Both the position numbers and the translations under genes were made by a program. From contig NZ_SWBQ01000003.1 of assembly GCF_005116445.1 (NCBI RefSeq), positions 62,001 to 126,000 on the forward strand: a stretch of 64,000 bases of DNA, given 5' to 3'. The notes under the pieces are model-generated. The model was not told where the DNA came from. It saw nothing but the letters and a program-made list of their open reading frames with translations, and did not search any database. Below are positions 44,623 to 54,645 of the stretch, one piece after another; the first letter of the stretch is position 1, and each line of letters opens with the position of its first letter. Origin of the DNA: Pedobacter frigoris. Its GTDB lineage: Bacteria > Bacteroidota > Bacteroidia > Sphingobacteriales > Sphingobacteriaceae.

Positions 44623-46263
44623 ATGAAGAAATTATCGCACCTGCTCCTGCTGATCTTGTTCCTATCGACAACCGTTTGCCTCCAAAGTTGCCGTCAAAAA
44701 GATCAAAAGGAACAGAAGATCAGCAAAGAGGCTATCAAAAAGCGTTCTATAAAAGACTGGAACAAAACTATTCCCGGAAGTTTCAACGATAAACAGGAGC
44801 TGTTTTTTGACACACTACAGATCGCTTCGTTTCTGGAGCAGTACCCTCAACTCACTGAATACAAGGGGTCAATAGCCAAATTCTACTCGGGAAGAAATTT
44901 TGCCTACGCCTGGTACAGCAAAAGCGGATTGATAGAACAGGCCGGTAACCTTGCCGATAGGGTGAAAAACCTTCCGGAAGAAGGCATTACGAAACCTATT
45001 CCCTACATTACTCAGCTGGATTCCATGCTTTACCTGAAATCAGCTAAAAAGCCCGACCTCAACCTGGAGCTGATGCTTACTGCTCAATATTTTGTTTTTG
45101 CCAAACTTGCATGGCAAGGTATGGATGCCGCAATCAGTAAAAAAACACAGTGGTTCTTGCCCAGGAAAAAGTTTTCTTACGAAGAATACCTGGACAGCCT
45201 GGTAAAAACTCCCGGAAAATTTGCAGGGATTGGCGTCGCCCCGGTCTACAGACAATACGAATTGTTAAAGGGCTTTCTATTGAAATACAAGGCCCTGGAA
45301 GAAAAAGAGAAATGGCCAGCCATCATTGCAGACCAGAAATCTTATAAACCCGGAGATTCCTCTCCTGTGATCCCACAGATTAAAACACGATTGTTCAAAT
45401 TAGAGGATTTCAAAGGTGACACTACAAACATTCTTTATGACGATGAGCTACTCCAAGCAATGAAGCAATTCCAGGAAAGGCATGGCCTGGTAGCTGATGG
45501 CGCGATCGGAAAGGGTACGCTAAATGAATTAAATGTACCTCTGAACACCAGGATCAGACAGTTGCTCGTAAATATGGAACGAAGCCGCTGGCTGCCAGTA
45601 GAGGTTCACACAGATTACCTCGCAGTCAACATCCCTGAATTCAAACTACATGTATATCATGCCGACAGCCTTTTATGGAGCTGTAATGTGGTGGTAGGCC
45701 AGTCTGTTCACAAGACTGTAATTTTTGCAGGGGATATGAAATATGTAGTTTTCAGCCCTTTTTGGAATGTCCCTCCGAGCATCGTTAAAAACGAAGTACT
45801 GCCAGACATGCGACGTAATCCAAACTACCTCAGGGATCACCAAATGGAGATTACCGGACGTGAAGGAGGCTTGCCGGTCATCAGACAGAAGCCGGGCCCA
45901 AAAAATTCGCTCGGCCAGGTTAAGTTCCTTTTTCCGAACAGCTACAACATTTACCTGCACGACACGCCTTCAAAAACATTATTTAATGAATCATCCAGGG
46001 CGTTCAGCCATGGTTGTATACGGGTGGGTGAACCTGCTAAACTTGCAAACTTCCTGCTGAGAAATGCAAAGGGATGGGATGAAGAGAAAATAAAGGAAGC
46101 CATGAACTCAGGAAAAGAAAAGTACATCACATTAAAGGAAAAAGTTCCTGTTTTTATCGCCTACTTTACCGCGTTTACAGACAGAAACAACCTGCTGAAT
46201 TTCAGAAAAGACATATATGACCGTGATAAACCTTTGGCAGACATGCTATTAAAAAAAGATTGA
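44623..46263 (+). CDS. L,D-transpeptidase, YcbB-like lipoprotein
   Basis: A 546-residue cell-wall enzyme from the Met at 44623; the open frame begins at 44470 but the signal peptide starts here. The lipobox is at about C23 (VCLQSCRQK). A scaffold domain (about 60-250) is followed by a peptidoglycan-binding domain (about 270-310) and the YkuD catalytic domain. The active site reads SHGCIRV with nucleophile C465 and H463, preceded by LHDTP. It forms 3-3 cross-links between meso-diaminopimelate residues of peptidoglycan, resistant to most beta-lactams except carbapenems. It is a single gene with a terminator. Confidence 0.92.
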   Translation: MKKLSHLLLLILFLSTTVCLQSCRQKDQKEQKISKEAIKKRSIKDWNKTIPGSFNDKQELFFDTLQIASFLEQYPQLTEYKGSIAKFYSGRNFAYAWYSKSGLIEQAGNLADRVKNLPEEGITKPIPYITQLDSMLYLKSAKKPDLNLELMLTAQYFVFAKLAWQGMDAAISKKTQWFLPRKKFSYEEYLDSLVKTPGKFAGIGVAPVYRQYELLKGFLLKYKALEEKEKWPAIIADQKSYKPGDSSPVIPQIKTRLFKLEDFKGDTTNILYDDELLQAMKQFQERHGLVADGAIGKGTLNELNVPLNTRIRQLLVNMERSRWLPVEVHTDYLAVNIPEFKLHVYHADSLLWSCNVVVGQSVHKTVIFAGDMKYVVFSPFWNVPPSIVKNEVLPDMRRNPNYLRDHQMEITGREGGLPVIRQKPGPKNSLGQVKFLFPNSYNIYLHDTPSKTLFNESSRAFSHGCIRVGEPAKLANFLLRNAKGWDEEKIKEAMNSGKEKYITLKEKVPVFIAYFTAFTDRNNLLNFRKDIYDRDKPLADMLLKKD

Positions 46264-46338
46264 TTTTTTTTGAGCTACAGGTGTAGCGATATAAAGAGTC
46301 GGATCGTTTAGTTTATTGAGAGCGTTAAATTAGATATG

Positions 46339-46375
46339 GGGGTTGGGTCTACGGATCCAGCCCCTTTTCTTTTTA
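46339..46375 (+). terminator. intrinsic terminator of the L,D-transpeptidase gene
   Basis: An 8-bp stem GGGGTTGG / CCAGCCCC (46339-46346 and 46357-46364, one G-U pair), an 10-base loop and a T-rich tail. It lies between the transpeptidase stop and the DUF4397 gene. Confidence 0.75.
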
Positions 46376-46406
46376 AATCACTAACCACAATAGAAACAAA
46401 ACACAT

Positions 46407-47120
46407 ATGACCAACTCACCCGCTAAACCGCTGTTAAAATCACTATTGGCAATAGCCATTATTTTAGGAATGCTCATGGTAGTATTAATATTCGATTCCT
46501 GCAAAAAGGATCCTGTTACTACTGTAAATACATCTTATTTGAGTGTAACGAATACTTCGCCGACTTTAAGCACTTTCAATTTTTACCTGAATCAAAGTAA
46601 GGCAAATACCGGCGCTTTACCTTTTGGAGGTACAATCCCCTATCTTCAGGTAAATCCTGGTGAATACAATGCAAAACTAACCACAGAAAGTAATACGGAA
46701 AGTCTGCTTACCAAAAAGATAGTCCTTGAAAAGGATAAGATTTACTCCTTGTTCGTCATAGACAAGGCCGACAAGTTAGATTATCTGCAAATTACTGATG
46801 ACATCAAAGTCCCGGGCACAGATAAAGCTCTTATCAGGTTCATCAACCTTTCTCCTGATGCCAGCGCGCTTAATTTAAGCGTAAAAGACGGTGCTGCCAT
46901 TGCCACCGATAAGGCCTATAAATCTGCAGGGACTTTCTTAGAGGTGGATGCCAAATTATATACTTTTGAGATCAAGGATAAAGCGACAAGTGCAGTGAAA
47001 GCCGAGCTTAAAGATATAGATCTTAAAAAAGGCGGCATCTATACGGTGATTGCTAGAGGTCTACTGAACGCTACCGACACTGAAAGGGCTTTTAGCGGAC
47101 AGGTAATCACCAACAAATAG
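46407..47120 (+). CDS. DUF4397 lipoprotein
   Basis: A 237-residue protein with a signal segment and a lipobox at about C32 (FDSCKKDP). The mature part has two Ig-like DUF4397 units: TSYLSVTNTSPTLSTFNFYL at about 41-60 and ALIRFINLSPDASALNLSV at about 140-158, the second being the family signature (R-F-x-N-x-S-P-D-A). Such lipoproteins are frequent in Sphingobacteriaceae and probably sit on the outer membrane; function is unknown. It converges with the cytochrome gene, 4 bp apart, with no clear terminator between. Confidence 0.85.
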   Translation: MTNSPAKPLLKSLLAIAIILGMLMVVLIFDSCKKDPVTTVNTSYLSVTNTSPTLSTFNFYLNQSKANTGALPFGGTIPYLQVNPGEYNAKLTTESNTESLLTKKIVLEKDKIYSLFVIDKADKLDYLQITDDIKVPGTDKALIRFINLSPDASALNLSVKDGAAIATDKAYKSAGTFLEVDAKLYTFEIKDKATSAVKAELKDIDLKKGGIYTVIARGLLNATDTERAFSGQVITNK

Positions 47121-47124
47121 CGCT

Positions 47125-49425
47125 TTATTTATTCAGTTCTTCTTCTGTAAATGCTTTTTCGCGGCCTTTGTACTTCGTACGAATGGCGCCAACTTCTTTG
47201 ACGTCTATCTTGCTGGCATCATTTTGCCATGAGTTGCGGATAAAGTTAAGCACTTGGGCTATATCCTCGTCAGAGATTTCCTCACTATGCCCTATTCCAG
47301 GCATATCAGCAGAGATCTCTGGCGATTCATACACATGTCCGTTCACTTTTATAGGCCCTGTTAATCCGAACATCACAATAGAGATCAGTTTGCTTTTATC
47401 TCCATTTACCCATTCTGATTTATTCAAAGGTGGCGCCAGTGATTTGATGCCATTGCCATCTGATGCATGACAGGTCTGACAACTGGAAAGGAATAACGCA
47501 GCCCCTTTCGGGTATAACTTTGCAATAAGTTCCGGATCTCTGTTCTTTTGTGTGCTTTTGAAGTTATTAATCGCACGTTGCAATTGCTTGTTGATCCGCA
47601 GATTACTATCGGGTAGCTCTTTTGCAATCGACTGTTTAAATACCTCTTCCTTGTATGGCAAAGTGCTCACCACAGCATCGATCACAAAATTATCATTAGG
47701 ATACTTTTTCACCAGGGACACCAGCAAAGCATCACTTAATTTTTCATTGAAGGGCTTGATGTAATTGGCTGCATATGCAATATATGGAGCCGCAAGCTGG
47801 TCATCATTTGCGATCAGCTGCTGCAATGCTTCGGCATAGAACTGGTAACTGGAAGTATTGACCACAGACGGCAATACGCTCAACGCCTGCGCCCTGACAA
47901 TCCAGTTGGCATCTTTCAATAAGGCGAGTACTTCATTGGTCTGCAATGCATTAACACCTTCTAAAGTCCACATCACATGGATCACCTGGAATGGGTTATT
48001 GTGGTTTTTTAAGGCTGCTTTTAAATAAGGTATGGCATTTCCATTCTTCTGATCCACCATAACCTGTTGTGTCAGGTCTCTTACAAAACCATTTGCATTG
48101 CCCAGCAAGGCCACCTGCTGCTGAGGATCATTAGGAATGGTAATAAGATTAGTTTTCTTGTTTTTAGGAACGATCTTATAGATCCTGCCGCAACCTAAAG
48201 GTTCAGAAAGGTTTCTTTTCGCAAATTCATTTCTTAAATAAGGTGTCACATAGGTTTTATGCTGTATGATGCCCCGATACATGTCGACCACATACAAAGC
48301 TCCGTCCGGGCCATTATATAAGCTTACAGGCCTGAAACGTTCATCTATACTAGCAAGAAATTCCCTGTTTTGATAAGCCTGCTTGCCTTTTATTTTAAAA
48401 CCATCTTGCGTCAGGATATCCCTTTTGATCAGGTTACCGGTCGGTTCCGCTACAAAAGCATTCCATTTGTAGGCATCACCAAACAGGTCCCCCCTGTAAA
48501 TCACCGGCCCGCAGGCTGCCGTAAATTCTTTAAGCCTCAGACTATCGTCCAGCATTCCGGGTACATAGCCTCTGTTGATACCTGTGGTAGGTCTGATCGG
48601 ATAAACCCGGTTATCAGCCACTGAACGCTCATTATATCCTGCTACACCCCTTAAATTCTTGTTGCCCGAACCAAATCCGGGTGAGAAGAAATCCCCAATC
48701 AGGTTGGTCGAATTGTCGTTGTAATATAAACGGCCATAATCATCTTGCGTAATTCCCCATTGTCCACGGAAATGCGTTTGTTCTACAATCCATTTATCGC
48801 CTCGTTTTCTGAAACGCTTGCTGTCTTTGGCATTGTAAATCCAGTTGTCAAGCGCCCTCATGAGCCCGTTTGGCTGGTGTTCTACATTCCCCTCGTCGGC
48901 AAACTTTGCGTCTACCAGCGTTCTCCCTGCAGGTTTATCGTTCTTTATTTTGTAGTACCATAACCTGGGTGGTTCCGCAACCAGTATCCCATCTTCAATC
49001 AGGCATATAGACCTTGGCAGTACCAGCGAGTCTAAAAATACCTTGCGGGTATCTGCAACACCATCATGATTTTTATCCTCAAGGATGACAATCTTACCGT
49101 TTGGTTTGTCTTCACCTCTCCCCATAGAATCAGGCATGTAACCGCTCATCTCTACCACCCACATACGACCACTGGCATCAAATGACATGGCAACAGGTGT
49201 GCTTACCAATGGCTCAGCAGCTACCAGTTGAATATCAAATCCATCTTCGATCCTCATCTTACTGATGGATTCATGGGCAGCGACTACGGGGGAACTGCTA
49301 AAATCAATTCCTTTTGCCATCCCGGTGATGCTGTTGGAATGGACTACGCTCTTATAGCTCTGGCATTGATAGAGAGAAAACAACGCAATTGCAAGAACGA
49401 TATATTTATATCCTTTCATATTCAT
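47125..49425 (-). CDS. PVC-type propeller / HEAT-repeat / cytochrome c lipoprotein
   Basis: A 766-residue exported protein with a lipobox at about C21 (LYQCQS). Residues 50-410 form a propeller of the membrane-bound dehydrogenase type (DGFDIQLVAAEPLVSTPVAMSFD, then MWVVEMSGY and YVVDMYRG). Residues 430-610 look like HEAT-type helical repeats. Residues 640-735 are a cytochrome c domain with the haem site SCQTCHASDGNG. It may oxidise a sugar or alcohol and pass electrons to a periplasmic carrier. No quinone or PQQ site can be proved. The substrate is unknown. A Met two residues in may be the true start. Confidence 0.85.
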   Translation of the reverse strand: MNMKGYKYIVLAIALFSLYQCQSYKSVVHSNSITGMAKGIDFSSSPVVAAHESISKMRIEDGFDIQLVAAEPLVSTPVAMSFDASGRMWVVEMSGYMPDSMGRGEDKPNGKIVILEDKNHDGVADTRKVFLDSLVLPRSICLIEDGILVAEPPRLWYYKIKNDKPAGRTLVDAKFADEGNVEHQPNGLMRALDNWIYNAKDSKRFRKRGDKWIVEQTHFRGQWGITQDDYGRLYYNDNSTNLIGDFFSPGFGSGNKNLRGVAGYNERSVADNRVYPIRPTTGINRGYVPGMLDDSLRLKEFTAACGPVIYRGDLFGDAYKWNAFVAEPTGNLIKRDILTQDGFKIKGKQAYQNREFLASIDERFRPVSLYNGPDGALYVVDMYRGIIQHKTYVTPYLRNEFAKRNLSEPLGCGRIYKIVPKNKKTNLITIPNDPQQQVALLGNANGFVRDLTQQVMVDQKNGNAIPYLKAALKNHNNPFQVIHVMWTLEGVNALQTNEVLALLKDANWIVRAQALSVLPSVVNTSSYQFYAEALQQLIANDDQLAAPYIAYAANYIKPFNEKLSDALLVSLVKKYPNDNFVIDAVVSTLPYKEEVFKQSIAKELPDSNLRINKQLQRAINNFKSTQKNRDPELIAKLYPKGAALFLSSCQTCHASDGNGIKSLAPPLNKSEWVNGDKSKLISIVMFGLTGPIKVNGHVYESPEISADMPGIGHSEEISDEDIAQVLNFIRNSWQNDASKIDVKEVGAIRTKYKGREKAFTEEELNK

Positions 49426-49439
49426 TAAGAATCTGTTGA

Positions 49440-50900
49440 TCAGTTAGTTTTTTCAGGAATCTGGCTGAGTACTTTAAGTAAATAGCCCCAGAATTTTTGA
49501 ACTGAAGGTATCTTTACCTTTTCATCTGGCGAATGTGCTCCATGTATGGTTGGTCCGAAAGAAATCATATCCATACCCGGCAGATGTGCTCCTAAAATAC
49601 CACATTCTAATCCGGCATGACAAGCATTTACATCTGCATCTTCAGAGAAAGTTTCCTTATATATGCGGGTCATTAGCCTCAATATATCTGAATCGGCATT
49701 GGGTTTCCAGCCAGGATAATCACCACTTCTGGAAACATTACATCCCATGACTTCAAATGCAGCGGCCACGGCATAAGCCACGTCGGTTTTACTGCTTTCT
49801 ACACTGCTGCGCTGTAGGGATTGTGTGATAAAATCGCCGCCTTTCACAATAATCCGTGCAAGATTTGATGATGCTTCTACCAGGTCTTCAATATCCGGAC
49901 TCATCCTAAAAACACCATTCGGCAATGCGTAGATGGTATGTATGATCTTTACAAAATCGGAATGCTCAACTACTTGCGCAGGAATTTCGGTTCTGTCAGC
50001 AGTAATGCTTAGTGAAGGTTCAATTGAATTATATTCTGCTTGAATTACACCAGCGAAGTTTTGTACAAAAGAAAGAAATGCTTCCTGCTGATTATCCGGA
50101 ACTACCACTACTGCCTTTGATTCTCTTGGTATTGCATTCCTTAAGCTTCCTCCATCTATTGCACTCAACTGCAGATTGATATCTTTTACCGCATTAAACA
50201 ACAAACGGTTCATCAGTTTATTCGCGTTTGCTCTTCCTTTATGAATATCCATGCCCGAATGCCCTCCTAATAAACCTTTAATGGTCACTTGAAAAGCAGT
50301 ACCATCTGAAGCGACAGGCACTTGTTTGTAATTGTAAATAGTATTGGTATCTATTCCACCGGCACAGCCAATAGTCAGTTCGTGATCTTCCTCCGTATCA
50401 AGATTTAGAAGTATGGTTCCGGACAAGTTAGCCGGATCAAGCTGTTTTGCACCGGTCATTCCTGTCTCTTCATCAATAGTAAATAATGCTTCTATAGCTG
50501 GGTGCGGAATATCTGAAGCCGCCAAAATACTCATAATGGTAGCTACACCTATGCCGTTATCAGCTCCCAGGGTCGTACCTCTTGCTTTCACCCAGTCATT
50601 ATCCACATACATGTCTATCCCATGGGTTTCGAAGTTAAAAGTGCTGTCGCCATTCTTTTGATGCACCATATCCAGATGCGATTGCATAATTACAGTTTTC
50701 CTGTTTTCCATTCCGGCTGTTGCAGGCTTTTTGATCACTACATTTCCGATCTGATCTTTTATGGTCTCTAATCCCAGGCTATTGCCGAAATCAACCATAA
50801 ACTGAATTACTTTCGCTTCTTTTTTTGACGCACGTGGTACCGCATTCAGGCCTGCAAAATTCTGCCAAAGTGCCTTAGGCTCCAAATCTTTAACTTCCAT
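49440..50900 (-). CDS. pepD: aminoacyl-histidine dipeptidase PepD
   Basis: A 486-residue M20-family dipeptidase that hydrolyses Xaa-His and other dipeptides. The zinc ligands can be read: H75 in MQSHLDMVHQ, D114 in GADNGIG, E144/E145 in DEETGMTGA (base and ligand), D173 in LDTEED and the late His in IHGAHSPDE. The inserted dimerisation (lid) domain, about 200-380, contains GGHSGMDIHKGRANA. Length agrees with bacterial PepD. It is cytoplasmic, with no signal peptide. It lies 14 bp upstream of the cytochrome gene on the same strand; a functional link is not evident. Confidence 0.93.
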   Translation of the reverse strand: MEVKDLEPKALWQNFAGLNAVPRASKKEAKVIQFMVDFGNSLGLETIKDQIGNVVIKKPATAGMENRKTVIMQSHLDMVHQKNGDSTFNFETHGIDMYVDNDWVKARGTTLGADNGIGVATIMSILAASDIPHPAIEALFTIDEETGMTGAKQLDPANLSGTILLNLDTEEDHELTIGCAGGIDTNTIYNYKQVPVASDGTAFQVTIKGLLGGHSGMDIHKGRANANKLMNRLLFNAVKDINLQLSAIDGGSLRNAIPRESKAVVVVPDNQQEAFLSFVQNFAGVIQAEYNSIEPSLSITADRTEIPAQVVEHSDFVKIIHTIYALPNGVFRMSPDIEDLVEASSNLARIIVKGGDFITQSLQRSSVESSKTDVAYAVAAAFEVMGCNVSRSGDYPGWKPNADSDILRLMTRIYKETFSEDADVNACHAGLECGILGAHLPGMDMISFGPTIHGAHSPDEKVKIPSVQKFWGYLLKVLSQIPEKTN

Positions 50901-50988
50901 TTATAATCTGTTCATTTGTATTTAAACAAACTTAAATAAAAGTTTTCAAAAACACCTGTAGACGCTGCTATATCCTCTTTTTGTTGCA

Positions 50989-53766
50989 TTAAAAACCGAA
51001 GAAACTGCTTTTGCCGCCCACTTTTCCTCCGAAATTCTGAATGTTATAGGTCATAGTCATCAGTCCATATCGCCCCAGGTTATTGGTCTGTGTGTCTCTT
51101 ATTGAATTCTCAGAAATGTAGACACTGCGCCCAACATTGGAATTAAGAATATCATTCACCGAAAACTTAAGCTGTAAGCGATCGTTCTTTAGGAACAGAA
51201 AGTACACACCTGCATTCCACATCTGCAAACGGTTGTTGAAACCAGCTACTTTTTGATTGTTGAACTGTATATTATAATTACTTTCCCACACCACTCCTTT
51301 TGGAAACCTGACTACGAGTTCTGAAGAACTGGTCTGAGAGGTTGTTTTCAAATCGGTATAAAAGGCGTCATCGTACATACTTTTGCTCATTACTACAGAA
51401 TAGCGCTGGCTAAATTCAAATTTGTCATTCAGGTTGAGCCTTACATTTGCCCTTGGTCCTACAGAAAAATTATAGGTGTTACTTTTGATTTCATTAACGA
51501 TTACCAGACTTTTGCGATAACTGGTACCAAAACCTACACCAACATTAATCTGTCTTTTTTCATTCTTATAATCCTTACTTAAATTTCCAAACATGGAAAG
51601 TGACCATATACCATTTACATTCACCGGCTTGCTGGTCTGCACCCCTACAGGACTCACCTGCCTGGACATTACAGTAGAATTATCACGCATAATTCCATTT
51701 ACACTAAAATTGTAATTCATTGCCTGCTTTACGTCATACTTAAACGTACTCACATAAAGGTTATGAGATTTTTCGGGTTGCAGCGAAGTGTTCCCTTGCT
51801 GAATGAATAGCGGATCTGTATTGTTTGCTACAGGCTGTATAGAGTTTACGCTTGGTTCTGAAAATGAAGGGGTATATTGCATGGACAGAATCTTGTACCT
51901 TACAGACAGTTGCGGAGCGAAAAAAGTATAATTCTGATTGAAATTCTCGTATTTGATAAACCTGTTTCTCAGCGTTATTGTATTCAATACAACGCCCGGA
52001 TTAATATCCAGGTCTTTATTCAGTCTCAACTTTAGCGAGGATGTCAGGTTATTTTTAACCCCAGTTTGCCTTACCGTCTCTGAAAGCGAGGGCACTGCTA
52101 CATCAAATGACTGATTCAGTGGATTTTTATAAAAGGTAGCCAGAGCATTTTCATTCTCAAGATAATTAGATCGCGCTACAAATGACAAGGACAGCACTTT
52201 ATTGATCGGTTCACTATAATTCGCGGAAAGTGATATTCCAAAATTCCGGACTTCATTTCCCCTCAACTGATCAACTTTTCTACTTGTACCGTCGTCGTAA
52301 AAATTGACTACTGAAGTGTTAAAATTGTCATTTCCATTGTCTCTTTTACTGATATTTAAAGTTGAATTAAATGACCTTCCTCTCTTTTTAAAACTCTTGT
52401 AAAGGTTAGCAGAGACAGAGTAATCTGTGTTACTCCCATTGGAAAGGGTATTATTTTCAGCATCATTGATCTTGTTATCACTGCCACGATAGCTATTCTT
52501 GAGATCTAAACCATTACCTTTTTTTGTACCCAAGGTTATTGAGGGGCTGATAAACATGCTGGTAAGGCTATCTATTTTAAAGTCTATTTTTCCGCTAATG
52601 GTATGGATATAATTCCTATTATCCTGGATTGAACTATTTCTGGTAATCAAACTTCCCTGACCTAGTTTCTGATCTTCATTGGTTTCTCTTGTGATTAAAT
52701 CGCTGGTCTGCCCGTAAAAATACCTGGCATTTATTTTAACACCTTTTTTTGTAACTGTATTAAAATTGGCACCGCCTCCTGCTGAGGTCTGTACTCCAGA
52801 GCCAAGTCCACCGAACGAAACATTATCCAGACTAAAGCCTCCGCTGGAACTTACCATTATAGAACTAGAACCACCTCTGGAAAAGCCTCCTATCCTTTGT
52901 ATATCAGACATACTAAATCCAGGTTTGTTTATATTATTTCCATAACCCAAAACACTGACCTGCGCTGTGTCTCTAAAAATATTGAGAATTCCCCCTGTTT
53001 CAAACAGTTCTCCTGAACCACCTCCTCCATACAATTTACCAAACATCCCTTGTTTAATCGCTCTTTTCAGTTTCAGGTTAATGACCTGAGGAACATCGGC
53101 CGCAACCAGATCCGGATCGGCACGCTTAGCTTCCTGATCATCCATGACCTGTACTTTGTCAATAATATTAGCAGGCAGGTTCTTTGTCGCGATTTGCTGG
53201 TCCCCTCCAAAAAACTCTTTTCCATCTACCAGGATCTTACTTACAGATTTCCCATTTACCCGAATGTTTCCATCGTCATCGAGACTCACACCGGGTAATT
53301 TTTTCAACAGGTCTTCTACCACTGCACTCGGCAAGGTTTTAAAAGACTCTGCATTAAATTCTATGGTGTCTTTGCGAACGATGATAGGTGGCCGTTCTCC
53401 CTTTATTACAATTTCCTGTAAGTTATTTGTCTTCTCAGACAAGATCAATTTTCCCAAATCGGCTTTAGGAGATGAGGCTTCCAGCATGATTTCCTTACGC
53501 AGGATATGATATTGCCATGCATTAATGACCAATCTATATTTTATACCAGTCTGCAGACCATTGATCACAAATACACCTTTATCATCTGAAAGTTTATAAG
53601 TAGTAAGTACGGTATCTCCTACTTTAAACACCGATATCGTCGCATAATCGAGGGTAACTTTGTGATTGGCACTGTCGACAAGCGAACCTGTGAGGACACC
53701 ATTCTTTTGCGCGAACAGCACGCAGGAAAGCAAAAGAAAAAATAATAAGAGCGTTATTTTTTTCAT
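50989..53766 (-). CDS. TonB-dependent-receptor-like outer membrane barrel (paralogue of the 15159 gene)
   Basis: A 925-residue outer membrane protein with a signal peptide (about 1-19, CVLFAQ). Residues 22-110 are a carboxypeptidase-like domain (GVLTGSLVDSANHK). Residues 125-245 are the plug-like domain with VVEDLLKKLPGV, VNGKSVSKILVDGKEFFGGD and IIDKVQVMDD, closely parallel to the 944-residue protein at 15159. A Gly-rich stretch (about 255-330) precedes the barrel strands. It ends in FFGF. Unlike its paralogue it has no propeller or small membrane partner. Substrate unknown. Confidence 0.85.
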   Translation of the reverse strand: MKKITLLLFFLLLSCVLFAQKNGVLTGSLVDSANHKVTLDYATISVFKVGDTVLTTYKLSDDKGVFVINGLQTGIKYRLVINAWQYHILRKEIMLEASSPKADLGKLILSEKTNNLQEIVIKGERPPIIVRKDTIEFNAESFKTLPSAVVEDLLKKLPGVSLDDDGNIRVNGKSVSKILVDGKEFFGGDQQIATKNLPANIIDKVQVMDDQEAKRADPDLVAADVPQVINLKLKRAIKQGMFGKLYGGGGSGELFETGGILNIFRDTAQVSVLGYGNNINKPGFSMSDIQRIGGFSRGGSSSIMVSSSGGFSLDNVSFGGLGSGVQTSAGGGANFNTVTKKGVKINARYFYGQTSDLITRETNEDQKLGQGSLITRNSSIQDNRNYIHTISGKIDFKIDSLTSMFISPSITLGTKKGNGLDLKNSYRGSDNKINDAENNTLSNGSNTDYSVSANLYKSFKKRGRSFNSTLNISKRDNGNDNFNTSVVNFYDDGTSRKVDQLRGNEVRNFGISLSANYSEPINKVLSLSFVARSNYLENENALATFYKNPLNQSFDVAVPSLSETVRQTGVKNNLTSSLKLRLNKDLDINPGVVLNTITLRNRFIKYENFNQNYTFFAPQLSVRYKILSMQYTPSFSEPSVNSIQPVANNTDPLFIQQGNTSLQPEKSHNLYVSTFKYDVKQAMNYNFSVNGIMRDNSTVMSRQVSPVGVQTSKPVNVNGIWSLSMFGNLSKDYKNEKRQINVGVGFGTSYRKSLVIVNEIKSNTYNFSVGPRANVRLNLNDKFEFSQRYSVVMSKSMYDDAFYTDLKTTSQTSSSELVVRFPKGVVWESNYNIQFNNQKVAGFNNRLQMWNAGVYFLFLKNDRLQLKFSVNDILNSNVGRSVYISENSIRDTQTNNLGRYGLMTMTYNIQNFGGKVGGKSSFFGF

Positions 53767-54159
53767 GATTTATATTTGGCTAGAATAATCTACTAAAAAC
53801 TTAGTTAAAGATAAATATAAAATTATAACATGCAAAAAAATCTGCAGTATTTCCTGAAAGAGATTATTATATCCACCAGATCCGGGCTCTTTTCACTATG
53901 CTTTTGGCATGTGCTCGTATCTTCTAAACCACTCTTCAAGCCCTTCTTAGGGGTTGGTCAAGGGTTGCATGGGCTACAGCTTGTGAAAAGCTTGTGTAGG
54001 AGTTTTATCCCAATTGCGTTGCCATTGTGACCCTACTCATGCAAACCGAACACGCATAATAGGGATACCGAATGCAGAATTTCATTCTATCAATTATATT
54101 AAAATGACACAACTAAACTGAAAGAAGCTGATATTAGCGGTGTTTAATATTTTATACTT
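53767..54159. other. 393-bp gap with inverted repeats, possible dispersed element
   Basis: No convincing gene. A plus-strand frame at 53830-54030 is Leu/Phe/Ser-rich and lacks family features. Around 53930-54000 several inverted pairs overlap, including AGCCC/GGGCT, CCCTT/AAGGG and GCTT/AAGC, so the region can fold strongly. GGGTTGGTCAAGGGTTG contains a direct near-repeat of GGGTTG. This could be a dispersed intergenic element or a structured RNA. It also holds the divergent promoters of the two flanking genes. Confidence 0.4.
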
Positions 54160-54645
54160 ATGAAACTATTCCTTGCAGCCCTTTTCATTGCTGGTTTTTC
54201 ATCATTTGCCTACAGTCAGGAGCTCACTCCCGGAACTGAAATGCCAAAGGCAGTTTTTTATAAAAAAGCTGGTGGAACATTTTCAACGGATCAGATCGCA
54301 AAAGGAAAAAAAACTTTGTTGATGTTCTTTGATGCTACTTGCGGCCATTGCCAGAAAACAGCTGCCGCAATGTCTAAAAGAAACAAAGAGTTCACTGATA
54401 TCAACCTGGTTTTGGTGACGCAGGACGAGCAGCGTTCTATTGATTACTTCATGACGAATTATGGAAAATCTTTGCTGAGCATGAAGAATGTGACTATTTT
54501 ACAAGATAAAGATCACGTGTTTATACCCCTATTCCACCCCAAACAATACCCGTCATTGTATTTATTCGGACCTGATAAAAAACTGATCTATTATTCAAGT
54601 AATGATAACGATGTACCTAAATTCTTTAAACTGATCAAGCTTTAA
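54160..54645 (+). CDS. exported thioredoxin-like (TlpA/redoxin) protein
   Basis: A 161-residue periplasmic protein with a signal peptide (1-20, ending AYSQ). The active-site motif is DATCGHCQKT with C61 and C64, in a thioredoxin fold (LLMFFDATCGHC, then VLVTQDEQ and YPSLYLFGPDKKLIYYSS with the cis-Pro). CGHC is found in protein disulfide isomerases and some TlpA-like proteins. It may reduce or oxidise disulfides in envelope proteins or cytochromes. Its end overlaps the converging DUF3050 gene by 11 bp. Confidence 0.87.
   Translation: MKLFLAALFIAGFSSFAYSQELTPGTEMPKAVFYKKAGGTFSTDQIAKGKKTLLMFFDATCGHCQKTAAAMSKRNKEFTDINLVLVTQDEQRSIDYFMTNYGKSLLSMKNVTILQDKDHVFIPLFHPKQYPSLYLFGPDKKLIYYSSNDNDVPKFFKLIKL

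Noticed and set aside
53830..54030. 66-codon plus-strand frame
   Set aside because: No family-like features; it lies in an inverted-repeat-rich gap and has no clear promoter or partner.
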